Below, in pieces: positions 22,105-31,192 of a DNA stretch of 64,000 nt. The notes beneath the pieces were generated by a model. That model did no database searches and was not told the origin of the DNA. It worked only from the letters and a program-made list of their open reading frames with translations. Location of the stretch: positions 113,648 to 177,647 of the forward strand of contig NZ_LPWG01000003.1 of assembly GCF_001723285.1 (NCBI RefSeq), given 5' to 3'. The stretch's first letter is position 1. Every line of letters starts with the position of its first letter. This stretch comes from Methyloceanibacter methanicus. GTDB taxonomy: Bacteria; Pseudomonadota; Alphaproteobacteria; Rhizobiales; Methyloligellaceae. Both the position numbers and the translations under genes were made by a program.

Positions 22105-22992
22105 TCACTCGATGTTCTGAACCTGCTCCCGCAGCTGATCGATAACCGATTTGAGCTCGAGCCCGATCCGGCTGATCTCGATCTCGGCGGCTTTGGAACA
22201 GGTGGTGTTGGCTTCACGATTGAACTCCTGCGCAAGAAACTCGAGCTTGCGTCCGGCAGGCTGACCTTCCGCAATCAGATCTCGCGCCGCGGCCACATGG
22301 GCGGTCAACCTGTCCAGCTCTTCCTGGATATCGGCCTTCGCGGCTAAGAGAAGCGCCTCCTGGTGCAAGCGCTCGGGGTCCAGGGATGCACCGGCCTCGT
22401 CCAGCTTCGCGATCTGCTCGCGAAGCCGCGCGGCCATCAGCTCCGGCTGCCGCGTCATGGCCGCGCTTGCCTGCGAGACCAGCCCGTCGATGGCCGAGAG
22501 CTGCGCCCCGATGACGTCTTCGAGCCGTTTCCCCTCGGCGATCCGCGCGGCGACGAGCTGATCCAGGGCCTCAGACAGTCCGGCCAAAAGAGCCTCGGCA
22601 AGGGCCTCCCGCTGCTCCTCGCTTTCCTCGGGCTCGGCGACCTCGACCACGCCCCGCATGCCGAGCAACGTGTCGAGCTTGGCGGGCTCGAGCAGGGTCT
22701 GTTTTTGCGCTTGTTCCGCCACGGCCAGCGCCTCGCTCAGTGCCGCCTCGTTCAGCCGGATTTCCATCTGGCCGACGTCGCGCTTCACCGCGAGCGACAG
22801 GGTACAGTTGCCCCGCACCAGCTGTTCCTGACAGCGCGCGCGAACGCGAGGCTCGAGCCGCTCCAGCCCCACCGGCAGGCGCAGGCGCAGATCCAAGGAC
22901 TTGCCGTTCACGCTGCGAATTTCCCAGAACCAGCGGGTCTGTTCGTGAGTCCCATCGGTACGGGCGAAGCCGGTCATGCTCTTCAACGTCAT
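22105..22992 (-). CDS. yicC: YicC-family endoribonuclease
   Basis: The 295-residue protein begins LKSMTGFARTDG and continues WFWEIRSVNGKSLDLRLRLP, the unmistakable N-terminal signature of YicC (YicC_N domain). The C-terminal DUF1732 part holds DIQEELDRLTAHVAAARDL and GRKLEFLAQEFNREANT. E. coli YicC is an RNase reported to act on sRNAs such as RyhB. Position between mltG and gmk is the standard alphaproteobacterial arrangement. The gap to mltG (22993-23130) contains no recognised element. Confidence 0.93.
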   Translation of the reverse strand: MTLKSMTGFARTDGTHEQTRWFWEIRSVNGKSLDLRLRLPVGLERLEPRVRARCQEQLVRGNCTLSLAVKRDVGQMEIRLNEAALSEALAVAEQAQKQTLLEPAKLDTLLGMRGVVEVAEPEESEEQREALAEALLAGLSEALDQLVAARIAEGKRLEDVIGAQLSAIDGLVSQASAAMTRQPELMAARLREQIAKLDEAGASLDPERLHQEALLLAAKADIQEELDRLTAHVAAARDLIAEGQPAGRKLEFLAQEFNREANTTCSKAAEIEISRIGLELKSVIDQLREQVQNIE

Positions 22993-23130
22993 TGGTCGTG
23001 CCCACCCTCGCCGGTCAGCGTGCGTCCCGCTGTCACAAATCCTTATTGGCGGGACTTATACCCGAGTCGGGCATAGATTCGGACAGGAAGTCCGCAACGT
23101 GAGCGAGACGTGAGGCCGCGCGCGGGACCG

Positions 23131-24569
23131 CTAGCGGACCGGATTGCGTTGCGGCCACTCGACCGGCCCGCCGACGGGGGTCAGGCCATCTTCCCCCTCA
23201 GGCAGCAGCAACCCGCGCTCCGCCGCCGCCTGGGCGGCCTCGGCTTCAGCCTTCTGCCGCGCGCGAATCTCCCGCTCGATCTTCCGCCACTGGGCGACAT
23301 TCTTATTGTGCTCGGCAAGGGTGGAAGAAAAGACATGACCGCCGGTCCCGTCGGCCACGAAGTAAACGTCGCCGGTCTTGGCCGGCTTCAGCACCGCTTC
23401 GATCGCCGCCCGACCCGGATTGCCGATCGGTGTCGGCGGAAGACCGTCAATTTGATAGGTATTATAAGGGTTTTTCTGCTGCAGCTCATCCCTAGTAATA
23501 GGATGATCGCGGTTGCCGGATCCGCCGAAAATGCCGTAGATGATGGTCGGATCCGATTGAAGCCGCATGCCCTTGCGAAGCCGGTTGTGGAACACGCTGG
23601 CGATCCGGGGCCGCTCCTCGGCGATCCCCGTCTCCTTCTCCACGATGGAGGCCAGGATCACGGCCTCCTCGGGCGTCTTCACCATGATGTCCGGATCGCG
23701 TTCTTCCCAAACTTGGGCCAAGAACTTTTTGTGCGCAGCCTGCATGCGCTGAAGAATGTCGTCCTTCGAATCCTTCGTGCCAAAACTGTACGTATCCGGC
23801 AGCAGCGAGCCTTCCGGCGGTACCGCGGTGACGTCGCCATCCAGCTCCGCATTCGCTGCTATCCGTTCCACGATCTGCTGGCTGGTCCACCCTTCCGGAA
23901 ACGTGATCCTGTATTGGACGGTCTTCCCGTCGACCAGGGTATTGAGGACCTCGCGCATGGTGGCTTGCTTGTCGAACTGATACTCCCCGGCCTTCAGGGT
24001 CCCCTCGCCTTTGAGCTTCATGAAATAGAAGATGGCCGCCATGAAGATGCGGCGGTCGGTGATGATCCCTTCTGCGGTGAGCCGGTCCGCGATCGCCGTT
24101 GTGCTCGCGCCCTTGGGGACGGCAAAGATCGCCGAGACCTGCAGCGGGCCCGGACGGTCGAACTCGACGCGCAGGAGATAGAAGAACGCGGCGACCGCCA
24201 CGAGCAGGATCACAACGAAGTCAGAAGACCGTCGAACATCCGCAGGAACGGATGGGAATTCTCGTCGTCATCGTCCTGCGGCGGCAGCTCCGGCGGCCGC
24301 TGGGGAACCAAGGCTTCGGCGGGACTATTTGCCGCCACGTTCGCGGTGGCACGGGGTGCGACCGGAGGCGTGGGATGAGGCTGCTGGGGACGAGGCGCCC
24401 CTTGAGACTGTTGACCAGGCTCTTGACCGGCCGGCTGATACGGAATCTTGCGGCCCGTGGCCGGGTCCTCGATGTATTTCCGTCCAGTCTTCCGATCGAC
24501 GAAAATACGGCGCCGCGCGCCTTGCGGGGGCGGCGGCGGAGATGGAGGACTGTTTCGCGACGATGTCAT
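23131..24569 (-). CDS. mltG: Endolytic murein transglycosylase MltG, one frameshift
   Basis: MltG is an inner-membrane lytic transglycosylase that terminates nascent glycan strands. The gene is split by a frameshift near 24218. The upstream piece (MTSSRNSPPSPPPPPQGA) is a Pro/Gln-rich cytoplasmic tail ending in FLRMFDGLLTS. The downstream piece begins at the membrane helix VVILLVAVAAFFYLLR and continues into the LysM-like and YceG domains, with catalytic Glu in ILASIVEKETG. Restoring one base joins them into about 479 residues. Such long Pro-rich N-tails are usual in alphaproteobacterial MltG. It lies downstream of fabF, as expected. Confidence 0.9.
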
Positions 24570-24659
24570 GCTAGATGAGCGCGAACCTTGAGGACAACGA
24601 CGCCACTTTCCGAGCAAATATGGCGAAAGGGTGTTTCGCCTGGCCAGCCAAAAGCACTA

Positions 24660-25925
24660 TCACGCCGCGTAGCGGCGCATCACGAGCGAGGCGTTGGTAC
24701 CACCGAATCCAAAGGAATTCGACAGGACGGTATCGATCGTCCGGCGTCGCGCTTTGTGCGGCACGAGGTCGATCGCGGTCGCGACCGATGGATTGTCCAG
24801 GTTGAGCGTCGGCGGGGCGATATTGTCCCGGATCGCGAGGACCGAGAAGATCGCCTCGACGGCGCCCGCGGCCCCAAGCAGATGGCCCGTCGCGGATTTC
24901 GTCGACGACATCGAAACCTTGCCGGCCGCGTTGCCGAAGAGACGCTCCACGGCGCCGAGTTCGATCTCGTCGCCCATCGGCGTCGAAAGTCCCGTGGGGT
25001 TGATGTAGTCGATATCCGCCGCATCGATCCCGGCGCGCTTCACGGCGGCGGTCATGCAACGGAAGGCCCCGTCGCCGTCCTCGGCCGGCGCCGTGATGTG
25101 GAAGGCATCGCCCGAAAGGCCGTAGCCAATGATCTCCGCGTAGATCTTCGCGCCCCGTGCCTTGGCATGCTCGAGCTCCTCGACCACCACGACACCGGCC
25201 CCCTCGCCCATGACGAAACCGTCGCGGTCCCGGTCGTAGGGACGCGAGGCTTTTTGCGGCGCGTCGTTGAAGTTCGTCGAAAGCGCCCGGCAGGCGGCGA
25301 ACCCGGCAAGGGACAGTCGGCAGACGGGCGATTCCGTGCCGCCGGCGAGCATGACGTCCGCATCGCCGAAGGCCACCAGGCGCGATGCATCCCCGATCGC
25401 ATGCGCACCCGTGGAACAGGCCGTCACCACCGAATGATTCGGACCCTTGAGCCCGTGCTCGATGGAGACGTAACCAGAGGCCAGGTTGATCAAGCGTCCG
25501 GGAATAAAGAACGGACTCACCCGGCGCGGCCCCTTGTCGTTGAACAGGAGCGAAGTCTTCTCGATGCCCTGCAGGCCGCCAATCCCCGATCCGATCAGAA
25601 CGCCGGTCCGGGTTTGATCCTCGTACGAGGTGGGCTTCCAGCCCGCGTCCTGAAGAGCCTGGGTCGCAGCACCCATGGCGTAGATAATAAAGTCGTCGAC
25701 CTTGCGCTGCTCTTTGTGCTCCATCCAGTCGTTCGGATTGAACGAGCCGTCCGCTGCCGTCGCCCGGGGCACTTGGCAGGCGACCTGGCACGACAAATCG
25801 GACACGTCGAAATTGTCGATGCGCTTTGCGGCGTTCTCGCCCGAAGTCAGCCGCTTCCACCCCGTCTCATAGCCAGAGCCGAGGGGGGAAACGAGACCGA
25901 GACCTGTGATGACGACACGACGCAT
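24660..25925 (-). CDS. fabF: Beta-ketoacyl-ACP synthase II, active-site region altered by paired indels
   Basis: FabF condenses malonyl-ACP with acyl-ACP in fatty-acid elongation. The 421-residue frame is intact and has the nucleophile Cys170 in VVTACSTGAHAIG and the second His block SATGHLLGAAGA. However, the first catalytic His motif, normally NAHGTSTP, reads NPTGLSTP at residues 309-316. A one-base deletion (gggcg to gggg near 24999) followed by a one-base insertion (gaag to gaaag near 24986) exactly explains this: undoing both restores NAHGTSTP. The change is therefore best read as two sequencing errors. The gene sits between acpP and mltG in the fab operon. Confidence 0.95.
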   Translation of the reverse strand: MRRVVITGLGLVSPLGSGYETGWKRLTSGENAAKRIDNFDVSDLSCQVACQVPRATAADGSFNPNDWMEHKEQRKVDDFIIYAMGAATQALQDAGWKPTSYEDQTRTGVLIGSGIGGLQGIEKTSLLFNDKGPRRVSPFFIPGRLINLASGYVSIEHGLKGPNHSVVTACSTGAHAIGDASRLVAFGDADVMLAGGTESPVCRLSLAGFAACRALSTNFNDAPQKASRPYDRDRDGFVMGEGAGVVVVEELEHAKARGAKIYAEIIGYGLSGDAFHITAPAEDGDGAFRCMTAAVKRAGIDAADIDYINPTGLSTPMGDEIELGAVERLFGNAAGKVSMSSTKSATGHLLGAAGAVEAIFSVLAIRDNIAPPTLNLDNPSVATAIDLVPHKARRRTIDTVLSNSFGFGGTNASLVMRRYAA

Positions 25926-26036
25926 CGCGACTTTGCCAGATCCTTTGCTTAAGAGACTGAGGATCGAGCCCTGGCGGGCCGATCGCTCTTGTTCTGAACC
26001 TCACGGGCAGCCGATCAGGCCGACCCGAAGGGTGTG

Positions 26037-26273
26037 TTAGGCGGAGTTCTTTTCAAGAAACTTGATGGCGTCGCCGACCGTGAGAATGGTCTCGGCGGCA
26101 TCGTCCGGAATCTCGCAGCCGAACTCTTCTTCGAATGCCATCACCAGTTCGACCGTATCCAGGCTGTCCGCCCCCAGGTCGTCGATGAAGCTCGCATTGT
26201 CGCTCACCTTATCGGCCTCAACACCGAGATGCTCGACAACGATCTTTTTTACGCGCTCAGAGATATCGCTCAT
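26037..26273 (-). CDS. acpP: Acyl carrier protein
   Basis: ACP carries growing acyl chains on a 4'-phosphopantetheine attached to a serine. The 78-residue acidic protein has the modification site GADSLDTVE with Ser37, a C-terminal FLEKN helix, and overall near identity to alphaproteobacterial AcpP. It is preceded on its strand by GAGGAC about ten bases before the ATG. It has its own 255-base upstream region containing a good candidate promoter (26378-26406), so high expression can be set independently of fabDG. Confidence 0.97.
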   Translation of the reverse strand: MSDISERVKKIVVEHLGVEADKVSDNASFIDDLGADSLDTVELVMAFEEEFGCEIPDDAAETILTVGDAIKFLEKNSA

Positions 26274-26377
26274 GTCCTCCTCACCGTCCCTTCAACTCTC
26301 AAAATCCTTATGGCCTCGCGTACCCCAGAGCAGAAAGCCCCCGGCCCAAGACACCCTCTAATGGCTAGTCAGGAGGG

Positions 26378-26406
26378 TTGATCGCGGCGGGATTGTTCTT
26401 TGTCAA
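26378..26406 (-). promoter_or_regulatory. Candidate sigma-70 promoter for acpP
   Basis: Read on the minus strand, a perfect -35 hexamer TTGACA (26401-26406) is followed by a 17-base spacer and a weaker -10 GATCAA (26378-26383), about 105 bases upstream of the acpP start. The gap between fabG and acpP is the longest inside the fab operon, which fits an internal promoter. The pattern is seen directly; activity is inferred. Confidence 0.5.
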
Positions 26407-26528
26407 GCCCCCGCAAACGGCCGATTGCGTAGCATACTCTATATAACTTTGCCAGAAGCCCCTAACCCGTAGTCTGGTTTACAGAAATTCCCGATCGCGC
26501 CCGCGCGGGACGCCACCGCCTCGACCCC

Positions 26529-27266
26529 CTAGACCATGATCATACCGCCGTTCACGTGCATCGTTTCGCCGGTGATGTAAGATGCTTCGTCGCTTGCGAA
26601 AAAGACCACTGCGGCTGCCACATCTTCCGGCTTGCCGAAGCACTGCGCCGGAATGGCGGCGGCAATAGCCTCCGTTTGCTTCTCGGTCAAGGCATCCGTC
26701 ATGGGCGTTGCGATAAAGCCCGGCGCGATGCAGTTGGCCGTAATGCCGCGGGCTGCGACCTCGCGGGCGAGCGACTTGGTCATCCCCACGAGACCGGCCT
26801 TGGAGGCCGCGTAATTGCCTTGGCCCGGATTGCCGAGGACGCCCGAAATCGAGGCGATGTTGACGATACGCCCGCCCCGGCGGCGCATCATGCCGCGCAG
26901 CACGCCGCGCGTGAGCGTGAAGACCGATGTGAGGTTGACCGACAACACGTCGTCCCACTCTTCGTCCTTCATGCGCATAAAGAGATTGTCCTTGGTGATG
27001 CCGGCGTTGTTCACCAGGATATCGATTTGGCCGAGCGCCTTTTCGGCATCCTCGGCAAGCGCCGCAACGGCGGGCCGGTCCCGGAGATCGCAAGGCAGCA
27101 CGAAGACCCGATCGCCGAGCTCGCCGGCGAGCTTCTCGAGCTTCGCCGCATTGGTGCCGGAGATCGCCACGGTCGCACCCTGATGGTGCAGGGCCTTGGC
27201 GATGGCGCCGCCGATCCCGCCTGTCGCGCCGGTGACCAGAGCGCTCTTCCCACTGAGGTCGAACAT
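26529..27266 (-). CDS. fabG: 3-oxoacyl-ACP reductase FabG
   Basis: FabG is the NADPH-dependent SDR that reduces beta-ketoacyl-ACP. In its 245 residues the cofactor motif TGATGGIGGAIAKAL, NNAGITKDNLFMRM, the catalytic Ser in NIASISGVLGNPGQ, and the Y-x3-K motif NYAASKAGLVGMTKSLA are all present, and the C-terminus MHVNGGMIMV is classical for FabG. The gene follows fabD by 31 bases and precedes acpP. It is distinct from the unrelated SDR at 39015-39727. Confidence 0.96.
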   Translation of the reverse strand: MFDLSGKSALVTGATGGIGGAIAKALHHQGATVAISGTNAAKLEKLAGELGDRVFVLPCDLRDRPAVAALAEDAEKALGQIDILVNNAGITKDNLFMRMKDEEWDDVLSVNLTSVFTLTRGVLRGMMRRRGGRIVNIASISGVLGNPGQGNYAASKAGLVGMTKSLAREVAARGITANCIAPGFIATPMTDALTEKQTEAIAAAIPAQCFGKPEDVAAAVVFFASDEASYITGETMHVNGGMIMV

Positions 27267-27297
27267 CTTCGAATCTCTCCCTACGTTCGGCGCCCGC

Positions 27298-28239
27298 CTA
27301 GCCGTTCAGTGCGGCTGCGGCGCTCTCCAATTCTTCCGGCGTCCCCACGCTGCGCGCCTCGACCCCGTCGAGGCGCCGGGCCATCCCTGTCAGCACGCGG
27401 CCGGCGCCGACCTCGTAAACCGTGTCCACACCGTTCCCGGCGAGGAACTCCATCGTCTCGCGCCAACGCACCATGCCGGTGACCTGCTCGACGAGGCGGC
27501 TGCGAATGGCCTCCGGGTCGGTGATGGGTTCGGCGAGCACGTTGGCGACAACCGGTACGGCTGGCGCCGAAATGGTCACGCCGGACAGGGCCTCGGCCAT
27601 CGCATCGGCGGCCGGCTGCATCAGCGCGCAATGGAACGGTGCGCTCACGGGCAGCAGAACCGCGCGGCGCGCACCATATTTCGGCGCGAGTTCAACGGCC
27701 CGCTCGATCGCCGTCTTTGTGCCGGAGATCACCACCTGGCCCGGCGCGTTGTCGTTCGCGGCCTGGCAGCATTCGCCATCGCTCGCAGCTTCCGCAAGCT
27801 CCTGGGCCTGGGCCAAATCCGCACCGAGCAGAGCCGCCATGGCTCCTTCGCCCACGGGAACCGCATCCTGCATCGCACGCCCGCGCGTCTTCAGGAGGCG
27901 CGCGGTGTCGCCGAGGGTCAGGGCGCCGGCCGCCGCCAGCGCGGAGTATTCGCCGAGCGAATGTCCCGCCACGTAGGCGACCTTCTCGGGCAGCGAGAAG
28001 CCCGTGCTCTCAAGAGCCCGCATGGCCGCGAGCGAGACGGCCATCAGGGCGGGCTGCGCGTTTTCCGTCAGGGTCAGATCGGCCTCCGGGCCGTCCCACA
28101 TCAACGTGGACAGCTTCTGGCCCAAGGCCTCGTCCACCTCGTCGAAAACCGCTTTCGCGGCCGGAAAGGCCTCGGCCAGTCCGGCGCCCATACCGACGGC
28201 TTGGCTCCCCTGGCCGGGAAAAACGAAGGCTATGCTCAT
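27298..28239 (-). CDS. fabD: Malonyl CoA-ACP transacylase FabD
   Basis: FabD transfers malonyl from CoA to ACP to supply elongation. The 313-residue protein starts AFVFPGQGSQAVGMG, carries the nucleophile Ser in GHSLGEYSALAAAG, and the catalytic His in APFHCALM, with QVVISG in between. It is the promoter-proximal gene of the fabD-fabG-acpP-fabF-mltG-yicC-gmk unit and is divergent from rpsF across a 344-base intergenic region. Confidence 0.96.
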   Translation of the reverse strand: MSIAFVFPGQGSQAVGMGAGLAEAFPAAKAVFDEVDEALGQKLSTLMWDGPEADLTLTENAQPALMAVSLAAMRALESTGFSLPEKVAYVAGHSLGEYSALAAAGALTLGDTARLLKTRGRAMQDAVPVGEGAMAALLGADLAQAQELAEAASDGECCQAANDNAPGQVVISGTKTAIERAVELAPKYGARRAVLLPVSAPFHCALMQPAADAMAEALSGVTISAPAVPVVANVLAEPITDPEAIRSRLVEQVTGMVRWRETMEFLAGNGVDTVYEVGAGRVLTGMARRLDGVEARSVGTPEELESAAAALNG

Positions 28240-28583
28240 GTCGTGAAGGAACGGCGCGTTGTTTATCGGAAGGTCGCCAAAGACACTGTTTCAATCTTGC
28301 CTGTCAAGGAGGCATGAAATCCGGCCCGCCGTCCCGCCCATTTGCCTTGCAACCCGCGACAAACCACTATAAAGCCCAGCTTCCAGTAACCGCTCCGGTC
28401 GGAGGCTGAACGGAGGACCGCATTTGGCCCCTTTAACTTGGGCCAGGCGGCAGGAGTAATCCGCCCTCCCGTGTCTCCGCTCTTCTGGGCTTGCGCTCTA
28501 AAGAGCACTTCTTGGGCCTTTCCTTCATAGCGCCCACGACGAGGCTTCGCGCCGGAGCAACGAAGAAGAAGGAAAGGCACATC
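28240..28583 (+). promoter_or_regulatory. Divergent fabD/rpsF intergenic region with candidate rpsF promoter and leader
   Basis: This 344-base gap holds no gene. A possible plus-strand promoter is TTGCAA (28347-28352) and TATAAA (28368-28373) with a short 15-base spacer. Downstream about 210 bases of leader precede rpsF and include a small hairpin arm pair GGCGG/CCGCC near 28448-28467. Long leaders with an S6:S18 autoregulatory site precede rpsF in many bacteria; I could not identify the conserved bulge with certainty. The upstream part must also contain the fabD promoter. Confidence 0.35.
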
Positions 28584-29038
28584 ATGCCTCTCTACGAGCA
28601 CGTGTTCCTGGCACGCCAGGACGTTTCGACGCAGCAGGTCGAGGGCCTGCAGCAGACCTTCCGCAGCCTCATCGAGGAGAATGGCGGATCGGTCGGCAAG
28701 ACCGAATATTGGGGTTTGAGGCCCCTCGCCTACCGGGTGAAGAAGAACCGGAAGGCGCACTATACGCTCATGAACATCGACGCGCCCCATGAGGCCGTGG
28801 CCGAGATGGAGCGCCAGATGGGTCTGTCCACGGACGTGATCCGCTTCCTGACCATTCGGGTCGACGAGCACGAGGACGGTCCGTCCGCGATGATGCGCCG
28901 TTCCGACCGCGACGAGCGCGACGGCGCCGCGGCCCGCGCCGCGATCGCGACCATGACCGCGGCCCCCGTGACGGCGGCCGCGACGGCGGTTCCGACACCC
29001 CCCACAGCGCCAGATCCGACGACGAGGATGATTCCTAA
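28584..29038 (+). CDS. rpsF: 30S ribosomal protein S6, C-terminal frameshift
   Basis: S6 binds the 16S rRNA platform together with S18. The N-terminal 100 residues are canonical: [36 protein letters not shown] and [17 protein letters not shown]. The frame then runs into an implausible Ala/Pro-rich tail that overshoots into rpsR. Adding one base near 28921-28925 gives an Arg/Asp/Gly-rich tail ending RSDDEDDS and a TAA that overlaps the rpsR start by one base, exactly as in related operons. Length is then about 151 residues. The true start is the ATG at 28584 behind AAGAAGGAAAGG. Confidence 0.93.
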
Positions 29039-29283
29039 TGAGCTCGACCACGATGCAAGCGCGCCGCCCGTTCTACCGCCGGCGCAAGACCTGCCCCTTT
29101 TCCGGCGATAAAGCGCCGAAGATCGACTACAAGGACGTGAAGCTGCTGCAGCGTTACGTCTCCGAACGCGGCAAGATGGTGCCGAGCCGCATCACGGCCG
29201 TATCCGCCAAGAAGCAGCGCGAGCTTGCGCGCGCGATCAAGCGGGCGCGCTTCCTCGGTCTGCTGCCCTATCTGATCCAGTAG
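29038..29283 (+). CDS. rpsR: 30S ribosomal protein S18
   Basis: S18 forms a heterodimer with S6 on the small-subunit platform. The 81-residue protein shows [14 protein letters not shown] near the N-terminus, [19 protein letters not shown], and the strongly conserved [20 protein letters not shown] followed by RFLGLLPY. Length and composition are normal. The ATG overlaps the repaired rpsF stop by one base, indicating coupled translation. Confidence 0.97.
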   Translation: MSSTTMQARRPFYRRRKTCPFSGDKAPKIDYKDVKLLQRYVSERGKMVPSRITAVSAKKQRELARAIKRARFLGLLPYLIQ

Positions 29284-29406
29284 GCCCGCACGCTTACAGA
29301 ACTTGGAAATCGGGCCTTCGGGCCCAACCACAGATCGAACGAAAGTTGGGGTGGGTGTGAAATCCACCCCTAACCGCACCAACAGAGAGGCGGGACAGCG
29401 ACATCA

Positions 29407-30385
29407 ATGCCGGTCCACTACGTCATAGGCGCAGGCGCAGGCCTGGTTTCAGCGGCCCTGTTCGCGTCCGCCGTCGTATCGGCGCGCTTGCCGGCCTGAT
29501 CCTCTATGTCTGTCCGCTGCCGCTCTGCCTTGCGGGGCTTGTCTGGGGGCGCCGGGCCATCGCCGTGGCCGGCTTCGTGGGCACCGTCCTCGCACTCATC
29601 GCGCTCGGCGCCGGTCAAGGGCTCGTCTACGCGGTCGTGGTTGCGATCCCGGCCGCGGTGCTCGTCCATTTGATCCTGCAATCGCGAACGGTCCCCGATC
29701 CGGCCAACAAGGCCAAACAGATCGTTGCCTGGTATCCCATCGGCCGGCTCGTGGCGGCCGCGGCCGTCATGGCGGGTCTGATCGCCGGGTTGATGGTGTT
29801 GTCTCTCGGCCCCGACATGGCGGGCTACCAGCCTCCATCGACAAGATGCTGCCGCTGATCCACGACACGCTCGGCGCGAACGAAGGTGTGTGGACGGAGG
29901 AGGCAACCGAAAACCTGAGGATGCTTCTGACGCGCGCCCTTCCGGCCGTCATCGCCATCGTCTGGATCACGATCGCCCTGTTCAACATGTGGCTGGCCGG
30001 AACGATCGCCAAAGGATCGGGCCACGCTCTACGCCCCTGGCCGGACTTTCACACGCTCGAAATCCCCAACGTGATGGTGATCGCCTTTGCGCTCTCGCTG
30101 GCGCTGTCCTTCCTCCCGGGCATCGTCGGCCTGGTCGCCACGGGCTTCGCGGGCGCATTCCTGATCGCCTATCTGCTCCAGGGCCTCGCGGTCATCCACT
30201 TCTACACGCTTGGCATGCCGTTCCGCACGGCGATGCTGGCTGTCCTCTATTTCGCCGTGCTGTTTCTGGGCTGGGTGGCGATCATCGTCGCCATTCTCGG
30301 CCTGGGCGAACCCGTGTTTGGCTTGCGGGCGCGCGGCAACGCACCCCCAAGCCAAGACATTCCCGACAACGACAAACACGACTGA
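29407..30385 (+). CDS. DUF2232-type polytopic membrane protein, two frameshifts
   Basis: Three frame pieces form one hydrophobic membrane protein of about 326 residues lying between rpsR and rplI, a position occupied by DUF2232 (YybS-like) proteins in alphaproteobacteria. The first break, near 29479-29482, falls between SAVVS and [15 protein letters not shown]. The second, near 29831, falls between DMAGYQ and [14 protein letters not shown]. Both repair with one added base. About eight transmembrane helices can be seen, including [19 protein letters not shown] and [19 protein letters not shown]. Function is unknown; in other species homologues are linked to cell-envelope or sporulation phenotypes, which cannot be transferred here. 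Confidence 0.78.
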
Positions 30386-30417
30386 CACTGACGACCTGAA
30401 CTTAGGAGTACTGAATC

Positions 30418-31054
30418 ATGGACATCATTCTGCTGGAGCGCATTGGACGCCTCGGACAAATCGGCGATGTGGTCACCGTCAAGGACGGCTACGCCCGAAA
30501 CTTTCTGCTGCCGCGAGCAAGGCGCTCCGCGCCACCGAAGCCAATCGCGCCCGTTTCGAAAACGAGCGTGCCCAGCTCGAGGCGCGCGACCTGGAGCGCA
30601 AGACCGAGGCCGAGGCCGTATCCGGGAAACTGGCGGGCGAGAGCTTCGTCGTCATCCGTCAGGCCGGTGACACCGGTCAGCTTTACGGTTCGGTTTCGAC
30701 CCGCGACATCGCCGCCGCGGTGACCGACGGCGGCTTCTCCATCGAGCGCCGTCAGGTGCTGCTCGATAAGCCCATTAAGACCCTCGGACTGCACGAGGTG
30801 CGCGTTGCCCTGCACGGCGAAGTGGTCCCGACGGTGATCGTCAACGTCGCCCGCACCGTGGACGAAGCCGAGCGTCAGGCGCGCGGCGAGGACGTGACTC
30901 AAGAACTCACCGAGGAGGAAGAGGAAGCCGCCGAAGCGCTGGCGGCCGGCGAAGCCTCTTCGAGGAGGGCGCCGAGACTGAGGCCGTGTCCGAAGAGGCC
31001 ACTGAAGAAGCGCCCGAGGACGAGACGAAGGAAGACAGCGGAGAGTCCGCATAG
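30418..31054 (+). CDS. rplI: 50S ribosomal protein L9, two frameshifts
   Basis: L9 binds domain V of 23S rRNA and limits frameshifting. The canonical N-domain [19 protein letters not shown] and [10 protein letters not shown] is followed by a break near 30520, after which the correct continuation [19 protein letters not shown] lies in another frame. The C-domain [18 protein letters not shown] is normal. A second break near 30955 precedes the acidic tail [16 protein letters not shown], which ends at a TAG (31052-31054). Each break is repaired by one base. Repaired length is about 212 residues, long for L9 because of the Glu-rich C-terminal extension common in alphaproteobacteria. Confidence 0.92.
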
Positions 31055-31080
31055 CGCGACAATAGGCGACACGGAACACC

Positions 31081-31126
31081 AGGCAATCGAGGAGACAGGT
31101 TGTTGTCTCTCCTGTCTCCTCTGCCT
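31081..31126 (+). terminator. Strong hairpin after rplI (operon end)
   Basis: A near-perfect inverted repeat: AGGCA plus an 11-bp arm GAGGAGACAGG (31089-31099), an 11-base loop, then CCTGTCTCCTC (31111-31121) and TGCCT. It lies 27 bases after the rplI stop. The stem is strong but no T-run follows, so it may be a processing or stability hairpin and not a classical intrinsic terminator. Confidence 0.6.
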
Positions 31127-31192
31127 AGGATATTGCGAGGCGCAACTTCGGCGACAACGGTGCCGACGACATGGCTGCTCGCGTGACCTGAC

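Noticed and set aside
28584..31054. Reading rpsF and rplI as pseudogenes or as programmed frameshift genes
   Set aside because: No slippery heptamer with downstream structure was seen at the breaks, the genes are core ribosomal genes, and each is repaired by a single base in line with the window-wide error pattern.
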